From Davidsoniella eucalypti (Eukaryota > Ascomycota > Sordariomycetes > Microascales > Ceratocystidaceae): 23,019 bases of DNA. This document shows, one piece after another, positions 9,781 through 18,345 of this stretch; position 1 is the first letter of the stretch; each line of letters begins with the position of its first letter. The notes beneath the pieces were generated by a model. The model did not search any database, had not been told where the DNA came from, and was given only the letters and a program-made list of their open reading frames with translations. Both the position numbers and the translations under genes were made by a program. The stretch is from NCBI GenBank assembly GCA_004009845.1, contig RMBW01000232.1, forward strand, positions 1 to 23,019, given 5' to 3'.

Positions 9781-10474
9781 AAAAATACTTAACAATCTTG
9801 ACTTTTTGCGCAACAAAGAACATCTGCTTGTTGAGACAAGCAGACGCACTTGCCTGGTTCAGGACAGTAAACACGACGGATCCGACCGTCTGTCCTGGGC
9901 GAGGTTTGCGTAGTATGCGCACTCTCGGGAGGGCCTCGATGCCATTGCTGTCGTAGAATTCTTCAGCAAAGTTATCGATCTCTTCGAGACGCATCCCGTG
10001 CATCACAAGGCGTTGCCAGTTTTCAGGCTCGATGCAGTCCTTCCAGCCCAAAGGCCGGAGGCGTGCCATCCAGCTGTCCTTAGTTTTGAGGAGGCTGGCC
10101 TTCGCGGAGGTGCTGCTGCATGTGATGCTGATGTTATTCTTCGAGGTCAGCCTCACCTCAATGGCCTTCATTTCTCCATTGCAGTTAACCAAGTCACGGA
10201 TGTGCTTGGGGGAGGGAATCTTGCCACCACCGATAAGCAGAAGCTTGTTGGTGCTCTGTGTAGTCTGAACAGAGCTTGGTAGCTCGATCTCCTCGATGCG
10301 GCGTTTGTTTTTGTTGTTTTTGTTGATGGTGGTGTTGATTTCGTCGGTCATTTCGCTGTCGTCCATGTGTGTTGGTACGAGGCTGATTGATTCAGTGGGG
10401 GTGACCGTTGGGCTTTCGCCGTCTTTCGAGGCTTCAATCGCCCTTAATGCATCGCGCATGGCGTGCGCCATCAT
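9773..10474 (-). CDS. LINE ORF1 protein (233 aa)
   Basis: The frame is open further upstream, to codon TTG at 10645, but that lies outside the LINE border at 10599. The first ATG inside the element is the ATGATG pair at 10474, giving 233 residues starting MMAHAMRDALRAIEAS. The N-terminal half is polar, with a basic stretch (NKNNKNKRRIEE). The C-terminal half (about residues 110-230) contains GSVVFTVLNQASASACLNKQ, resembling the nucleic-acid-binding part of fungal LINE ORF1 proteins, which coat the RNA to form the retrotransposition particle. There is no CxxCxxxxHxxxxC zinc knuckle. The stop TAG (9775-9773) overlaps the ORF2 start in ATGATTAG, so ORF2 could be translated by termination-reinitiation. 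The frame is intact, unlike ORF2. The family assignment rests on position and weak similarity. Confidence 0.75.
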   Translation of the reverse strand: MMAHAMRDALRAIEASKDGESPTVTPTESISLVPTHMDDSEMTDEINTTINKNNKNKRRIEEIELPSSVQTTQSTNKLLLIGGGKIPSPKHIRDLVNCNGEMKAIEVRLTSKNNISITCSSTSAKASLLKTKDSWMARLRPLGWKDCIEPENWQRLVMHGMRLEEIDNFAEEFYDSNGIEALPRVRILRKPRPGQTVGSVVFTVLNQASASACLNKQMFFVAQKVKIVKYFYD

Positions 10475-10599
10475 GCAACTGGTATTAATAGATTCGTAGA
10501 GATGAGTTAAGTATTTTAAACGTGTTTTGAGATGGGATTCGAGCAAAATTGTATTAATTTTCGCTGATTTTTTGGTCTTTTTTGAGTGCTGAGCTCTTG
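10475..10599 (-). promoter_or_regulatory. LINE 5' UTR, presumed internal promoter region
   Basis: The 125 nt between the 5' border and the ORF1 start should contain the element's own promoter, since LINEs carry it internally. The sequence begins CAAGAGCTCAGCACTC on the minus strand and is A-rich afterward. I see no TATA box. The role is inferred from position only. Confidence 0.4.
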
Positions 10600-10611
10600 G
10601 TATTCTTACAT
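10600..10611. repeat. LINE target-site duplication, right copy
   Basis: GTATTCTTACAT, identical to 5984-5995, abuts the 5' end of the LINE. Twelve matching bases at both borders define the element as full length. Confidence 0.9.
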
Positions 10612-11316
10612 AATTTATATACGTCTTATTACATTTCCCTTGCAATGAAACATTCCTTTAGAACTACGTACATAACTTACTGTAAGTCCTTGATCATTGC
10701 TGATTATACTACTACCATTCTTCTTACTCATGACTATGTAGAACTTCTTCTAAACAAACTTGGTCTTTGCTCATGTGTTTTAGCGACGATATTAACTTGC
10801 ATTATAAGTCGGGAATCATTCAGTGAACAATATATCCTGCAGATACTACAGAAAGTGATTGCTATGTAAGTTCAGTATTAAAATGCCAACTGTGCCAGTT
10901 GCTACCACTACACTTGTTGTTTTATCAATCATGTAAGCTCTAAATCCCAACCACCTAATGTCATGCTATTGTAATGGTATAAGTACCTAAAGTTGTTGAT
11001 AATTTGAACTGCTGCCATGTTAGTCTTGTGGTTCTTCTTACAACTAAAGAACCTAACTGAAATACATATCAAGTTAGTGTCTGTCGCTATTGTGCTATAA
11101 TTCCCAGTAATATCCATTAAATCTACTTGTTATATTATCTTGTTTGGCTAACTATCCTTTTCAAATTTGTTGACTATCTTTCTATATTGTACCTAGATAC
11201 TTGCTTTATATTGTAGAACTCCCAGGAAATATTTAGTATTCTACGAGTGAATTTCTGCATGCAATCAACTTGATTTTTAATTTAAATCTTTTAGGTTATA
11301 TTTTAAATCTTTTTTT

Positions 11317-11358
11317 TAAAAAAATTCAGTAATCTTACGGAGCTATATAGCTATAAAC
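11317..11358 (-). repeat. Diverged LINE 3'-end stub
   Basis: On the minus strand this reads ATAGCTATATAGCTCCG then TAAGATTACTGAATT, matching the LINE tail with several substitutions, followed by a T/A-rich tract. It is the most diverged stub here. No clear target-site duplication is visible. Confidence 0.6.
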
Positions 11359-11407
11359 ATGTTATTTATAGACCTTATTTCTAAATCTGTCGACACTAAT
11401 TCAACGC

Positions 11408-11480
11408 TGTAGCGTTTAAATTTTTTTTTTTTAATTCATTTATCTTATGGAGCTATAGAGCTATGAAGATTGTAGCGTTT
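11408..11480 (-). repeat. LINE 3'-end stub with 10-bp target-site duplication
   Basis: TGTAGCGTTT occurs at 11408-11417 and 11471-11480. Between them are 53 bp (11418-11470) that read on the minus strand as ATCTTCATAGCTC, TATAGCTC, CATAAGATAAATGAATT and an A-tract, the exact terminal sequence of the LINE at 5996-10599. This is an extremely 5'-truncated insertion with its target duplication intact. Confidence 0.88.
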
Positions 11481-11813
11481 CTTAAAACCTACTAATGTCC
11501 TCTTCTGGAATGCTTGCAGCCTGTTTAATTTTTGTTTCAGCCTATTTCTACCTTCTAACATTACCTGAAGCCTTAAAAATTACTTACACTCTTACAAACT
11601 CAAACTATCCACCTTTGCCTTCACTTACGATATTGTCTATATTTATATCTATCATTATTACAAATGATACCAAGCAGTTGTTGCCCTGTACTCCTGATAA
11701 AAAGTAGTCTATTCATATCACATTACTCTTTTCGTTACCTTGATCAAAATCTCCCTTTAGATATTTTATGTTGTTCTATTGCCTTTTTTATTTCTAGAAT
11801 TGACAAGAAACAC

Positions 11814-12014
11814 TGGCAAGTATGCTTATCTTTACAGTATAGTTTAATTAGTTCCAAAAGACCGCATGATAGCCGCAAAAACAACTTCAATTTTCAACAT
11901 CTTCATAGCTCTATAGCTCCATATATTAATGAAATAAATAAAAATTGAAAGACCTTCAATTTTAATAGATAACAGCCCTGCATTCATTGTTTTATGGTTA
12001 GTGAATTCTGTACT
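11814..12014 (+). repeat. Diverged subtelomeric duplication, copy B
   Basis: Direct repeat of 4954-5128. It shares GGCAAGTATG, the block ATAGCCGCAAAAACA, AACAGCCCTGCATTCATT and GTGAATTCTGTAC with the same order and spacing, apart from the LINE stub inserted at 11895-11953 and small indels. The uninterrupted copy A shows the pre-insertion arrangement. Confidence 0.7.
11885..11963 (+). repeat. LINE 3'-end stub with 10-bp target-site duplication
   Basis: CTTCAATTTT at 11885-11894 and 11954-11963 flanks 59 bp that begin CAACATCTTCATAGCTC, continue TATAGCTCC and end in an A-rich tail. The insert matches the LINE tail in plus orientation. The A-rich end has accumulated changes. Copy A of the surrounding duplication lacks the insert, supporting an insertion event. 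Confidence 0.8.
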
Positions 12015-12174
12015 AACAGAAGAGCTTTGGCGCTTATTCTTTCACAAGCAAAATATATGACTTATGCCATTAATTGAATCATCAATTACCTATTTATTCA
12101 AGGCATCTATGTATTGTATAGAGAATTGTCTGTGTGTTATTTTTAAAATCAAGTCTTCAATCATTTTAAAATTC

Positions 12175-12210
12175 TTTTTTAATTCATTAATCTTATAGCT
12201 ATGAAGATTC
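12175..12210 (-). repeat. LINE 3'-end stub with one octamer unit
   Basis: On the minus strand this reads GAATCTTCATAGC, TATAAGATTAATGAATT and an A-tract. It matches the LINE tail but carries one tandem octamer fewer than the other copies, so the tail repeat number varies. A target duplication is not obvious. Confidence 0.65.
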
Positions 12211-12471
12211 GTCCTTGCACCTATAACTTACCTTTGCTAGTGCGTATGGCCCTGTAAAATTATTTTATTACCATTCAAACCAAATATTATTACTGCTTCT
12301 GTTCTTTTAAAAGTGAAAAAAAATCAGAAAAGGCAGGCTTATTTCCTAGAGCTAGTACCAATTTTTTCTGCTGACAAACATATTACTCGTAAGCAAAATC
12401 CCGAAAAAAACCCACTTTTCTAGATGTATTTATCCAATCACATGTCCGGTTGAATTAGATACATGTCCATC

Positions 12472-12538
12472 GTAAGGAAGGGAGCCCTCGCCCTCTTTTG
12501 TATGTGTGTTTAGCTGTCAACAGCCGCCGAATAATACC
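12472..12538 (+). repeat. Copy 1 of a ~70-bp dispersed repeat (LTR-like)
   Basis: The segment containing GCCCTCTT, TAGCTGTCAACAGCCGCC and GAATAATACC is an inverted match of 20374-20425. The match stops within two bases of the gypsy LTR start. In copy 2 a TATAAAGG-like motif lies just upstream, so the repeat may be the end of an LTR from another family. The identity of the family is not established. Confidence 0.5.
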
Positions 12539-12539
12539 T

Positions 12540-12707
12540 AGGCTTGCAGAAGTAGAAGAGATATAGTATTTGACGAGGTTAAAGAAGATAGAGAGGGAAG
12601 AGAAGAACTAGACAAGAATAAGGAGGGGAGACGGCCTCCTTATATAGACAAAAGTAACGGCTGTGGTAGATACCACAGCCAACAAGATTGGGTCCTAGAT
12701 CCTTTCA
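12540..12707 (-). repeat. 3' LTR of the chromovirus
   Basis: 168 bp, identical to 18346-18513 except for the centre of a palindrome (GA here at 12669-12670). On the coding strand it starts TGAAAGGATC and contains TATATAAGG (12646-12638), a promoter-type TATA box. The 22-bp palindrome GGCTGTGGTA-GA-TACCACAGCC lies at 12659-12680. Confidence 0.95.
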
Positions 12708-12721
12708 ACTACCCCCCCCTC
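12708..12721 (-). promoter_or_regulatory. Polypurine tract
   Basis: On the coding strand GAGGGGGGGGTAGT directly precedes the 3' LTR start TGAAAGG. This is the expected position and composition of the plus-strand primer of an LTR retrotransposon. A second purine run lies about 30 bp upstream in the element (12751-12760). Confidence 0.85.
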
Positions 12722-12884
12722 AATGTTCTAACTAACCTAAGATATATGAGCCCCCCCTCCATGAGGCTGAGAAAAAGAAATGAAAATAAAAAATTATTGA
12801 TACAAATTGGAGGGACCAGAAAAACAATGAAAAATAACCAGATACCAAGGAGAAGAATGAGTGACAAATCACCTATGACTAAGT

Positions 12885-15800
12885 TCAATCCGAGCGACCA
12901 TTCGCCTCTGCGAAGATTTTCCAAGCTAAGGTATCCTTAACGTGAATGAGGGGTTCCCAGGTAGCGTCTTCGTAACCTAACCACTTGACTAACGCCTGCT
13001 CTGCTCGTCGATTTTTACGTGTCTTTAAAATACTCTCTACCCTCCATTCGCCAGCTACCAGGTCAGGATTCGAAGCTGCTTCACGCTCCGTCACCGGCCC
13101 CGGCTCATCATCTTGTAAGACTTGAGAGGGGAGCGGATCATTAGCGGCTCGGCGCACCATGCTGACATGAAAACTTGGCCAAATGTTGCCTGGGACATTG
13201 AGCTTGACCACGTGGCTACCTACTAGTCCTGTGACTTTGTAGCGTTTGGCTAGCCAATCGAGTTTGCGAGAGGGACGAGCTGTGGAAATGTTTTTAGTAC
13301 TAAGATACACTGTATCACCCACATGGAACTTCTCAGCTGGCTGACGGTGGCGGTTCGAGGCTCTCTCCTGCGCTTCTTGAGCAGCGGCAAGAGAGGCGCG
13401 GGCAAAGGCCATGGCATCGCGTAGCTTGCTTAGCCACTGCTGTGCACCCTCGACTGGAGATCCAGCAGAAGCAGGCAGCCCTTGAGTCGACGGCTCGATG
13501 ATATCGATGTTGAAACCGTGGTTGGCGAAGAAGGGGGACATGCCGGTGCTTGATGCGATCCTGTTGTTGAGAGCAAGCTGCGCTTGCGGCAGGAGATCTG
13601 CCCAGTCGTTTTGAGCAAAAGAACAGAAGTTGCGAATATAGGCTTCGATTTCCTGATTACTTCTTTCTTGGGCTCCGTCGGTTTGTGGGTGGAAAGCGGT
13701 GGACAAACGTCGCTTGATGCCTAGGCGCCTGCAAACTTCTCCCCAAAATAAATGCGCAAATTGGGGGCCACGGTCAGAAACTATTGCTGAAGGAAATCCA
13801 TGATGGGAGAATACGTTTACCAGAAGGGCCTCTGCAGTATCACGAGAGGAGGTAGACTTCATTGGAATCAACACTTGCGACTTGGTAAGACGATCGGTGA
13901 CTCCTAAGATTGCTGTGCAGCCGCGGGACTCTGGTAGAGGGCCAATAAAGTCCATGGCCAGCTCTGTCCAGGGCCGTGCTGGCACTGGCAACGGCTTAAG
14001 TAAACCACGTTTTTGTTCGCGCCAAATCTTGCTTTTACCACAAGTAGAGCAATTCGAAACAAACCTGCGCACGTCCGAAGTTAATCCAGGCCAAGCATAT
14101 TCTCGAGAGACCAGATCGCGGGTAATGTTACGACCAGGGTGGCCTGCCAAATAAGAATCGTGAATGTTCTGAATTAATTTAGTGCGGAGGGGTTCAAAAC
14201 GTGGAATCCATAAGCGGTCGCGCCAGCGGAGTAAACCTTTATCGTCAAGTCGGCATTCGCTGATCTGCCATTGCAGTCCCCAAGCGGGAGGAAAAGTTCG
14301 TGCACCTGATTTGACGAGATCACGAGCAAGCCACCAACGGTTGTTGTGCTTTAGTGCGTCCATCCAGAGCTGGGACAGTTCTGGGTCTTGAAATGGAGAC
14401 ACTAATACCGTGGTGCGAACTTGTTCGTCTGTAGAAATGTCCTTGTCTGGGTCCTGTGCCCACATAGCGCCAACAACGACCAAGTCAGGACTGCCGGGAA
14501 GCGTTTTCAGCATTTGGTGGTCCCGGCTGGCTAGTCTATCGTCGGTGGCGTCGTGTGGCATGTCCTGATCCCGTCGTGAAAGGGCGTCAGGAACTACTTG
14601 AGCAGTGCCAGGACGATGGCGGAGAGAGAAGGAGAAATCTGACAGTTCGTAGGCCCAGCGTCTCTGTCGTTCACCGAGAATGCGTTTCGTGCGGAAATAT
14701 TCCAAGTTCAAGTGATCAGTGTATACTACAAACTCGGTTCCAAGCAGGAAATGACGCCACTCACGGATTGCCCAGTAGACAGCCAGCATTTCCTTGTCGT
14801 GAATAGGATAGTTGGCTTCTGCCGGAGAGAGCTTGCGAGATAAAAACGCAACAGGTCTGAATAGGCCGTCGGGGCTTCGTTGTGATAGTTCAGCACCAAG
14901 GGCGTATCCAGAAGCGTCTGTGGACACTACGGTTTCTCGGTCAGGATCGAAAGGTGCTAGCACCGGGGGAGAAATAAACGCGGACTTAATTTCCTCAAAA
15001 GCCTTGGAGCACTCAGGCGTCCAGTCGAACGGCACATCTTTCTTGGTAAGGGCAACCAGCGGAGACAAGATGGCGGAGGCATGAGGAACAAAGTCTCGAT
15101 AGAAGTTAATGAAACCCAAAAATCCGCGTAGTCCTTTCAGAGTCTTCGGCTGCTCCCAGTTGCGGATGGCTTCAGTCTTCTCGGGGTCGGCCTTAATGCC
15201 GACACTAGGTCCAACAATGAAACCCAAGAACTTGATTTCTTTCGCTGCGAATACACATTTCCGCAGGTCAAGCTGTAAGCCAGCAGCATCTAAAGCAGAG
15301 ACAATCTCCAGGACTAGCTTCTTGTGTTCCTCCAAAGTCCCGTTGGAAGTTACATCTATGTCGTCGATGTAGGCATCACAGTTTATACCCAGCCATTTTC
15401 GTAGCACGCTGTTGATGTAACGCTGGAAAGCGGCAGGTGCATTGGAAAGGCCAAAAGGAACTACGGTCCATTCAAAGGCACCCAGCGGCGTACGAAATGC
15501 TGTGAGTTCTTCGGAGCCAGGGGCGATTCTGATACGGTGAAAGGCGGCTATAACATCCAGTTTGGTAACCCATTTACTTTCGGAAATCCGGCGTAAGGTA
15601 TCTTGGATACGCGGGAGAGGGTATGCATCCTTCTTGGAGATAGCGTTGATGGCCCTATAATCGACACAGAACCTGATACCGCCGCCTGGTTTACGAACGA
15701 ACAATACTGGAGCACCAACGTTAGACTTCGTGTCACGAATGCGGCCAGCTTCCATAAGCTCGTCCAGAACTTTCTGAAGAGCAAGGAGCTCTAGCCGAGA

Positions 15801-16481
15801 CATAGATCTAAGGGACTGGGGAGGGGGTAACTTTCCTTCTAATAGTTGGATCTCAAGATCTACACCCGGGCGATGAGGTGGTAACTCGACTGCGCGCTTC
15901 GGCTCAAAGGCAGAAGCCACCGGCTTCAACCAGTTGGGAACCGGCGGTCGTTCCTTGTCCTTGGCTTCGAGCGCATCGGCGACGTCCTTAGCAGTGACTG
16001 CGTAAATGGTCAACTTCTCGGTGGTCGCCAGCTTCTGAAAAACAGCAGCATCCATCTCTGAAGATTTTGGCAAAACAATTGGTCCTGAGTTCGGGGTTAA
16101 ATGAATGTCATGGTCGAGGAGCCAACGTTGCCCGAGAATTAAATCTTCAAGCTGACCGGGGATAACGTACGCCCAAAGGGTTTCGGTATGGTCATCAATA
16201 GAGAGGGAGAACTTGGCTATTTTGTCAATAAGTGGTGGGTCTTGTGAAGTAGACACCTGCTCAACCATTCGAGGGGTAATCGGAGCAGTGACTTCAGCAT
16301 ACTTCACAAGGCGCGGGGGTACAGCAGCTAGGCAGAGACAGCCAGAATCGATGAAGGCACGAGTACTATATTTATTTAAACTGACATCTAAATACAATCC
16401 TTGCGCATTCATCTTTTCTTGGGCTATCAGATCTCCTTGCTGTGTACTTACACCGGGGAGCGACTTTTCCCGGGCAATCAA
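12885..16481 (-). CDS. Chromovirus Pol polyprotein (protease, RT, RNase H, integrase, chromodomain)
   Basis: The frame is open for 1,198 codons from TTG at 16481, counted here as residue 1; the first ATG is residue 24. The order is: protease with FIDSG (D45) and LILGQ; reverse transcriptase with FCVDYRAIN, LDVIAAFH and YIDD (371-374); RNase H with D522, E564 and D589; integrase zinc domain H774, H781, C811, C814; integrase core D844, D903, E939 (D-x35-E between the last two); and a C-terminal chromodomain (about 1140-1195) with EWRVESIL and VKWLGY...TWEP. The chromodomain typically guides integration to marked chromatin. The reading frame lies -1 relative to gag and overlaps its end by 22 nt at most. 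Since no ATG is near the start, expression by frameshift or reinitiation is likely. All catalytic residues that I can check are present, so this copy may be functional. Confidence 0.95.
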   Translation of the reverse strand: MIAREKSLPGVSTQQGDLIAQEKMNAQGLYLDVSLNKYSTRAFIDSGCLCLAAVPPRLVKYAEVTAPITPRMVEQVSTSQDPPLIDKIAKFSLSIDDHTETLWAYVIPGQLEDLILGQRWLLDHDIHLTPNSGPIVLPKSSEMDAAVFQKLATTEKLTIYAVTAKDVADALEAKDKERPPVPNWLKPVASAFEPKRAVELPPHRPGVDLEIQLLEGKLPPPQSLRSMSRLELLALQKVLDELMEAGRIRDTKSNVGAPVLFVRKPGGGIRFCVDYRAINAISKKDAYPLPRIQDTLRRISESKWVTKLDVIAAFHRIRIAPGSEELTAFRTPLGAFEWTVVPFGLSNAPAAFQRYINSVLRKWLGINCDAYIDDIDVTSNGTLEEHKKLVLEIVSALDAAGLQLDLRKCVFAAKEIKFLGFIVGPSVGIKADPEKTEAIRNWEQPKTLKGLRGFLGFINFYRDFVPHASAILSPLVALTKKDVPFDWTPECSKAFEEIKSAFISPPVLAPFDPDRETVVSTDASGYALGAELSQRSPDGLFRPVAFLSRKLSPAEANYPIHDKEMLAVYWAIREWRHFLLGTEFVVYTDHLNLEYFRTKRILGERQRRWAYELSDFSFSLRHRPGTAQVVPDALSRRDQDMPHDATDDRLASRDHQMLKTLPGSPDLVVVGAMWAQDPDKDISTDEQVRTTVLVSPFQDPELSQLWMDALKHNNRWWLARDLVKSGARTFPPAWGLQWQISECRLDDKGLLRWRDRLWIPRFEPLRTKLIQNIHDSYLAGHPGRNITRDLVSREYAWPGLTSDVRRFVSNCSTCGKSKIWREQKRGLLKPLPVPARPWTELAMDFIGPLPESRGCTAILGVTDRLTKSQVLIPMKSTSSRDTAEALLVNVFSHHGFPSAIVSDRGPQFAHLFWGEVCRRLGIKRRLSTAFHPQTDGAQERSNQEIEAYIRNFCSFAQNDWADLLPQAQLALNNRIASSTGMSPFFANHGFNIDIIEPSTQGLPASAGSPVEGAQQWLSKLRDAMAFARASLAAAQEAQERASNRHRQPAEKFHVGDTVYLSTKNISTARPSRKLDWLAKRYKVTGLVGSHVVKLNVPGNIWPSFHVSMVRRAANDPLPSQVLQDDEPGPVTEREAASNPDLVAGEWRVESILKTRKNRRAEQALVKWLGYEDATWEPLIHVKDTLAWKIFAEANGRSD

Positions 16482-18001
16482 AAATCCGTCTCGCCGTCTT
16501 CAGAGTAGTTGTCGGACAGGATGACAGCGCGGTTGGACAGGGCTTGTTCGAGGGCAGCTAGTCTCTGCGAAACCTCTGACTCACCAGAGGACGTGGCAAT
16601 GGGTTGGGTAGCGGCAGCCTGTGCTCTGACAACAGCCGGGCGGAGAGTAGGGCAGTTGTGGTAGGTATGGCCAATTTGTCTGCAGCGGAAACAACCGCCT
16701 TCTGCCTTAAGCTTCTCCTTTTCCGCAGCAGTTAGCCTGGCGGGGCGTTCAGAGTTGGCTGGACGATCCGTTGTGGCAAGACGACGAGAGGGGACCCAGT
16801 CCATGGCGTCAGAGTCGACTGATGGACGGGGAGTGGGGGACAAAACATGAGGGTTGTTGGACGACCTGGGTGGACGACTTGGAAAATGATGACTGCTTGA
16901 GGGGGGCTGGATGGGTGCGAACGGATGCAGTTCCATGCGAGTAGCGGCACGCTGCAGACCATTGATGACTTGTTCCAGCCGGGTTTCGTCGAACGCATGG
17001 TCAGCACGTCGGGCAAGATCGGGGTAGATTGCTCTGGAGAGATACCCGATGCTGTGTACGTCGACAGTGACCCCAGCTAGCAGGCGGAGCTTTTGGAACC
17101 GTTGGATGAAGTCGGAAAATGGTTCTTTGCGGCCTTGCCGAAGCTCGTGGAGTTCTTCCAACGCTCTGACCGTAACATGGGGGTCAATGAACATCTTGTC
17201 CAGCTCAGCAAGGAATTCCTCGTACGGCCGGGACTGCAATTGGACTTGCTTGTACCATGGTTCGATTTGCATCATAATTTTTGTCGAAAGTCGCGAGTAG
17301 ATATAGGAGCAGATATTCCGTTGAGAGCCGATAACGGTTCCATCGGCAGCAATCTTGCCTTCCATTTCACACCTCCAGGCTGAATATTCCCGCTTGTCTC
17401 CTGAGAACTTGGAGGCATCAGGTAACGAGAATCTGGCAGTGGATTTCTGGGGCAGTTTGGCTTGTAACTCAGCTAGCCGAACTTCCTTTTCGGCAATGGA
17501 AATCTGCACATCGAGAGTCTGCTGGCGGAGGTGTTCAGCCTTGAGCTGGTTTTCGAAGCTCGAAAGGTCTGGCGCACCTGCTCCAATGCCCAACATTCTA
17601 TTGTTGAAGAGGAAGCGAAGGACACGAGCACGGGCAGCAGGCTCGGAATCGAAACGAGCGTGGGCTGGCTCGCTATGGCCGACCAGAACAGAAAGGGAGA
17701 AACGGATGTGACCCAAGTGGTCGTGGAACGAGGACTCATGTAATGCAATTTGAGGCCCGGTTGGGAAGGGGCCGAGGAGTTTGGCGATAGCTGGCCGAGC
17801 GGATCTTCGAAACAAGGACAGATAGCACCATCCTGGGGCGCGGACCAAACGACGGGCAGAGCGGGGTAGCCTGGTGCGCTGATGACGCACGACGGGCGAA
17901 CCGGCGGGGTAACGTTCCTGGCACCATCGTGCACAGCACTGACTGGTGTAACCCAGGAAGGAAAAAGCGAGAAAAAAGAGGAGAAAGTTGAGGAAAATCA
18001 T
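16478..18001 (-). CDS. Chromovirus Gag protein (507 aa)
   Basis: The start chosen is the ATG at 18001, in a good context (CCCACCATG). The frame is open a few codons further to TTG at 18016. The central part (about residues 140-360) contains FSLPDASKFSGDK and a capsid-like helical region with QRFQKLRLLAG, typical of Ty3/gypsy Gag. A zinc knuckle CFRCRQIGHTYHNC (C437, C440, H445, C450) binds RNA. The last residues are acidic. The first ~18 residues (MIFLNFLLFFLAFSFLGY) are hydrophobic, like a signal or membrane anchor, and the next ~115 are Arg/Pro/Ser-rich, which is unusual. A later start at the ATG at 17596 would remove both. The TGA stop (16480-16478) overlaps the pol frame within GATTTTTGA. 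Confidence 0.9.
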   Translation of the reverse strand: MIFLNFLLFFLAFSFLGYTSQCCARWCQERYPAGSPVVRHQRTRLPRSARRLVRAPGWCYLSLFRRSARPAIAKLLGPFPTGPQIALHESSFHDHLGHIRFSLSVLVGHSEPAHARFDSEPAARARVLRFLFNNRMLGIGAGAPDLSSFENQLKAEHLRQQTLDVQISIAEKEVRLAELQAKLPQKSTARFSLPDASKFSGDKREYSAWRCEMEGKIAADGTVIGSQRNICSYIYSRLSTKIMMQIEPWYKQVQLQSRPYEEFLAELDKMFIDPHVTVRALEELHELRQGRKEPFSDFIQRFQKLRLLAGVTVDVHSIGYLSRAIYPDLARRADHAFDETRLEQVINGLQRAATRMELHPFAPIQPPSSSHHFPSRPPRSSNNPHVLSPTPRPSVDSDAMDWVPSRRLATTDRPANSERPARLTAAEKEKLKAEGGCFRCRQIGHTYHNCPTLRPAVVRAQAAATQPIATSSGESEVSQRLAALEQALSNRAVILSDNYSEDGETDF

Positions 18002-18345
18002 GGTGGGGGCAGACAAAATGTGAGTTTACACAACTAAATGTGAAAGACTCCTCACAAGCGAGAGCAAACAGTAAAGCTTTTCCAAAACGCTCAAACTTTA
18101 CCGTGAAAAACTCGCTACGACGCAAGAAACAAGTTCTGCAGTAACGAGAAGTCAACTGGCTGAAGAGAAAGAGTTTATTCCAAACTTTGTAGTATGGTCT
18201 TGGGTGCGAAGAGAGTTATAACAAGGAGTTGTCTGAATCTGACAAAGTGAAAGCAAAGAGAGAGGACAAGACGAATCGTGTTGAACAGTCAACAATAAGA
18301 GAATCAGGTATCTTCTTTAAAGTGTGACGATCTACGACGAGAACG
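18002..18345 (-). other. Chromovirus 5' leader
   Basis: 344 nt between the 5' LTR and gag. It should hold the primer-binding site and the packaging signal. The bases right after the LTR (coding strand CGTTCTCGTCGTAGATCGTC) do not begin with the TGG of a tRNA 3'-end complement, and I found no stretch complementary to the LTR that would indicate self-priming. An alternative frame (18155-17736) is probably chance. Confidence 0.6.

Larger units (their letters stand above)
5996..10599 (-). mobile_element. Full-length Tad-like non-LTR retrotransposon (LINE), 4.6 kb
   Basis: The element reads on the minus strand: a ~125-nt 5' UTR, ORF1 (10474-9773), ORF2 (9780-6148, broken), a 3' UTR of about 100 nt and a terminal A-tract (T run at 5998-6007). 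It is flanked by a 12-bp direct repeat at 5984-5995 and 10600-10611, so both borders are fixed. ORF2 carries an APE-type endonuclease, a reverse transcriptase, an RNase H and a C-terminal Cys/His motif. That order, in a fungus, fits the Tad clade of the I-group LINEs. The 3' terminus holds the tandem unit GAGCTATA/GAGCTATG (on the plus strand) that recurs in five truncated stubs nearby. The perfect target-site duplication suggests a fairly recent insertion, but the copy can no longer encode a complete ORF2 in one frame. Confidence 0.93.
10612..12471. other. AT-rich spacer with LINE stubs, no genes
   Basis: Strongly AT-rich DNA with only short chance frames. None shows a recognisable motif or sustained coding bias. 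It contains four LINE 3' stubs and copy B of the duplicated subtelomeric segment, listed separately. A large part of it is probably continuous with the 4574-5995 spacer, as the LINE lies between the two. Confidence 0.7.

Noticed and set aside
7539..10499. Plus-strand frames inside the LINE
   Set aside because: They are antisense to ORF1 and ORF2, whose domain motifs are clear.
10475..10645. ORF1 starting at 10645
   Set aside because: That codon is TTG and lies beyond the 12-bp target duplication, outside the element; the first ATG inside is 10474.
13430..17934. Frames of 60-150 codons on both strands inside gag and pol
   Set aside because: They overlap the conserved retrotransposon frames in other registers and show no recognisable domain.
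18310..18345. A tRNA-type primer-binding site after the 5' LTR
   Set aside because: The sequence does not begin with TGG and I could not match it to a tRNA 3' end or to the LTR for self-priming.
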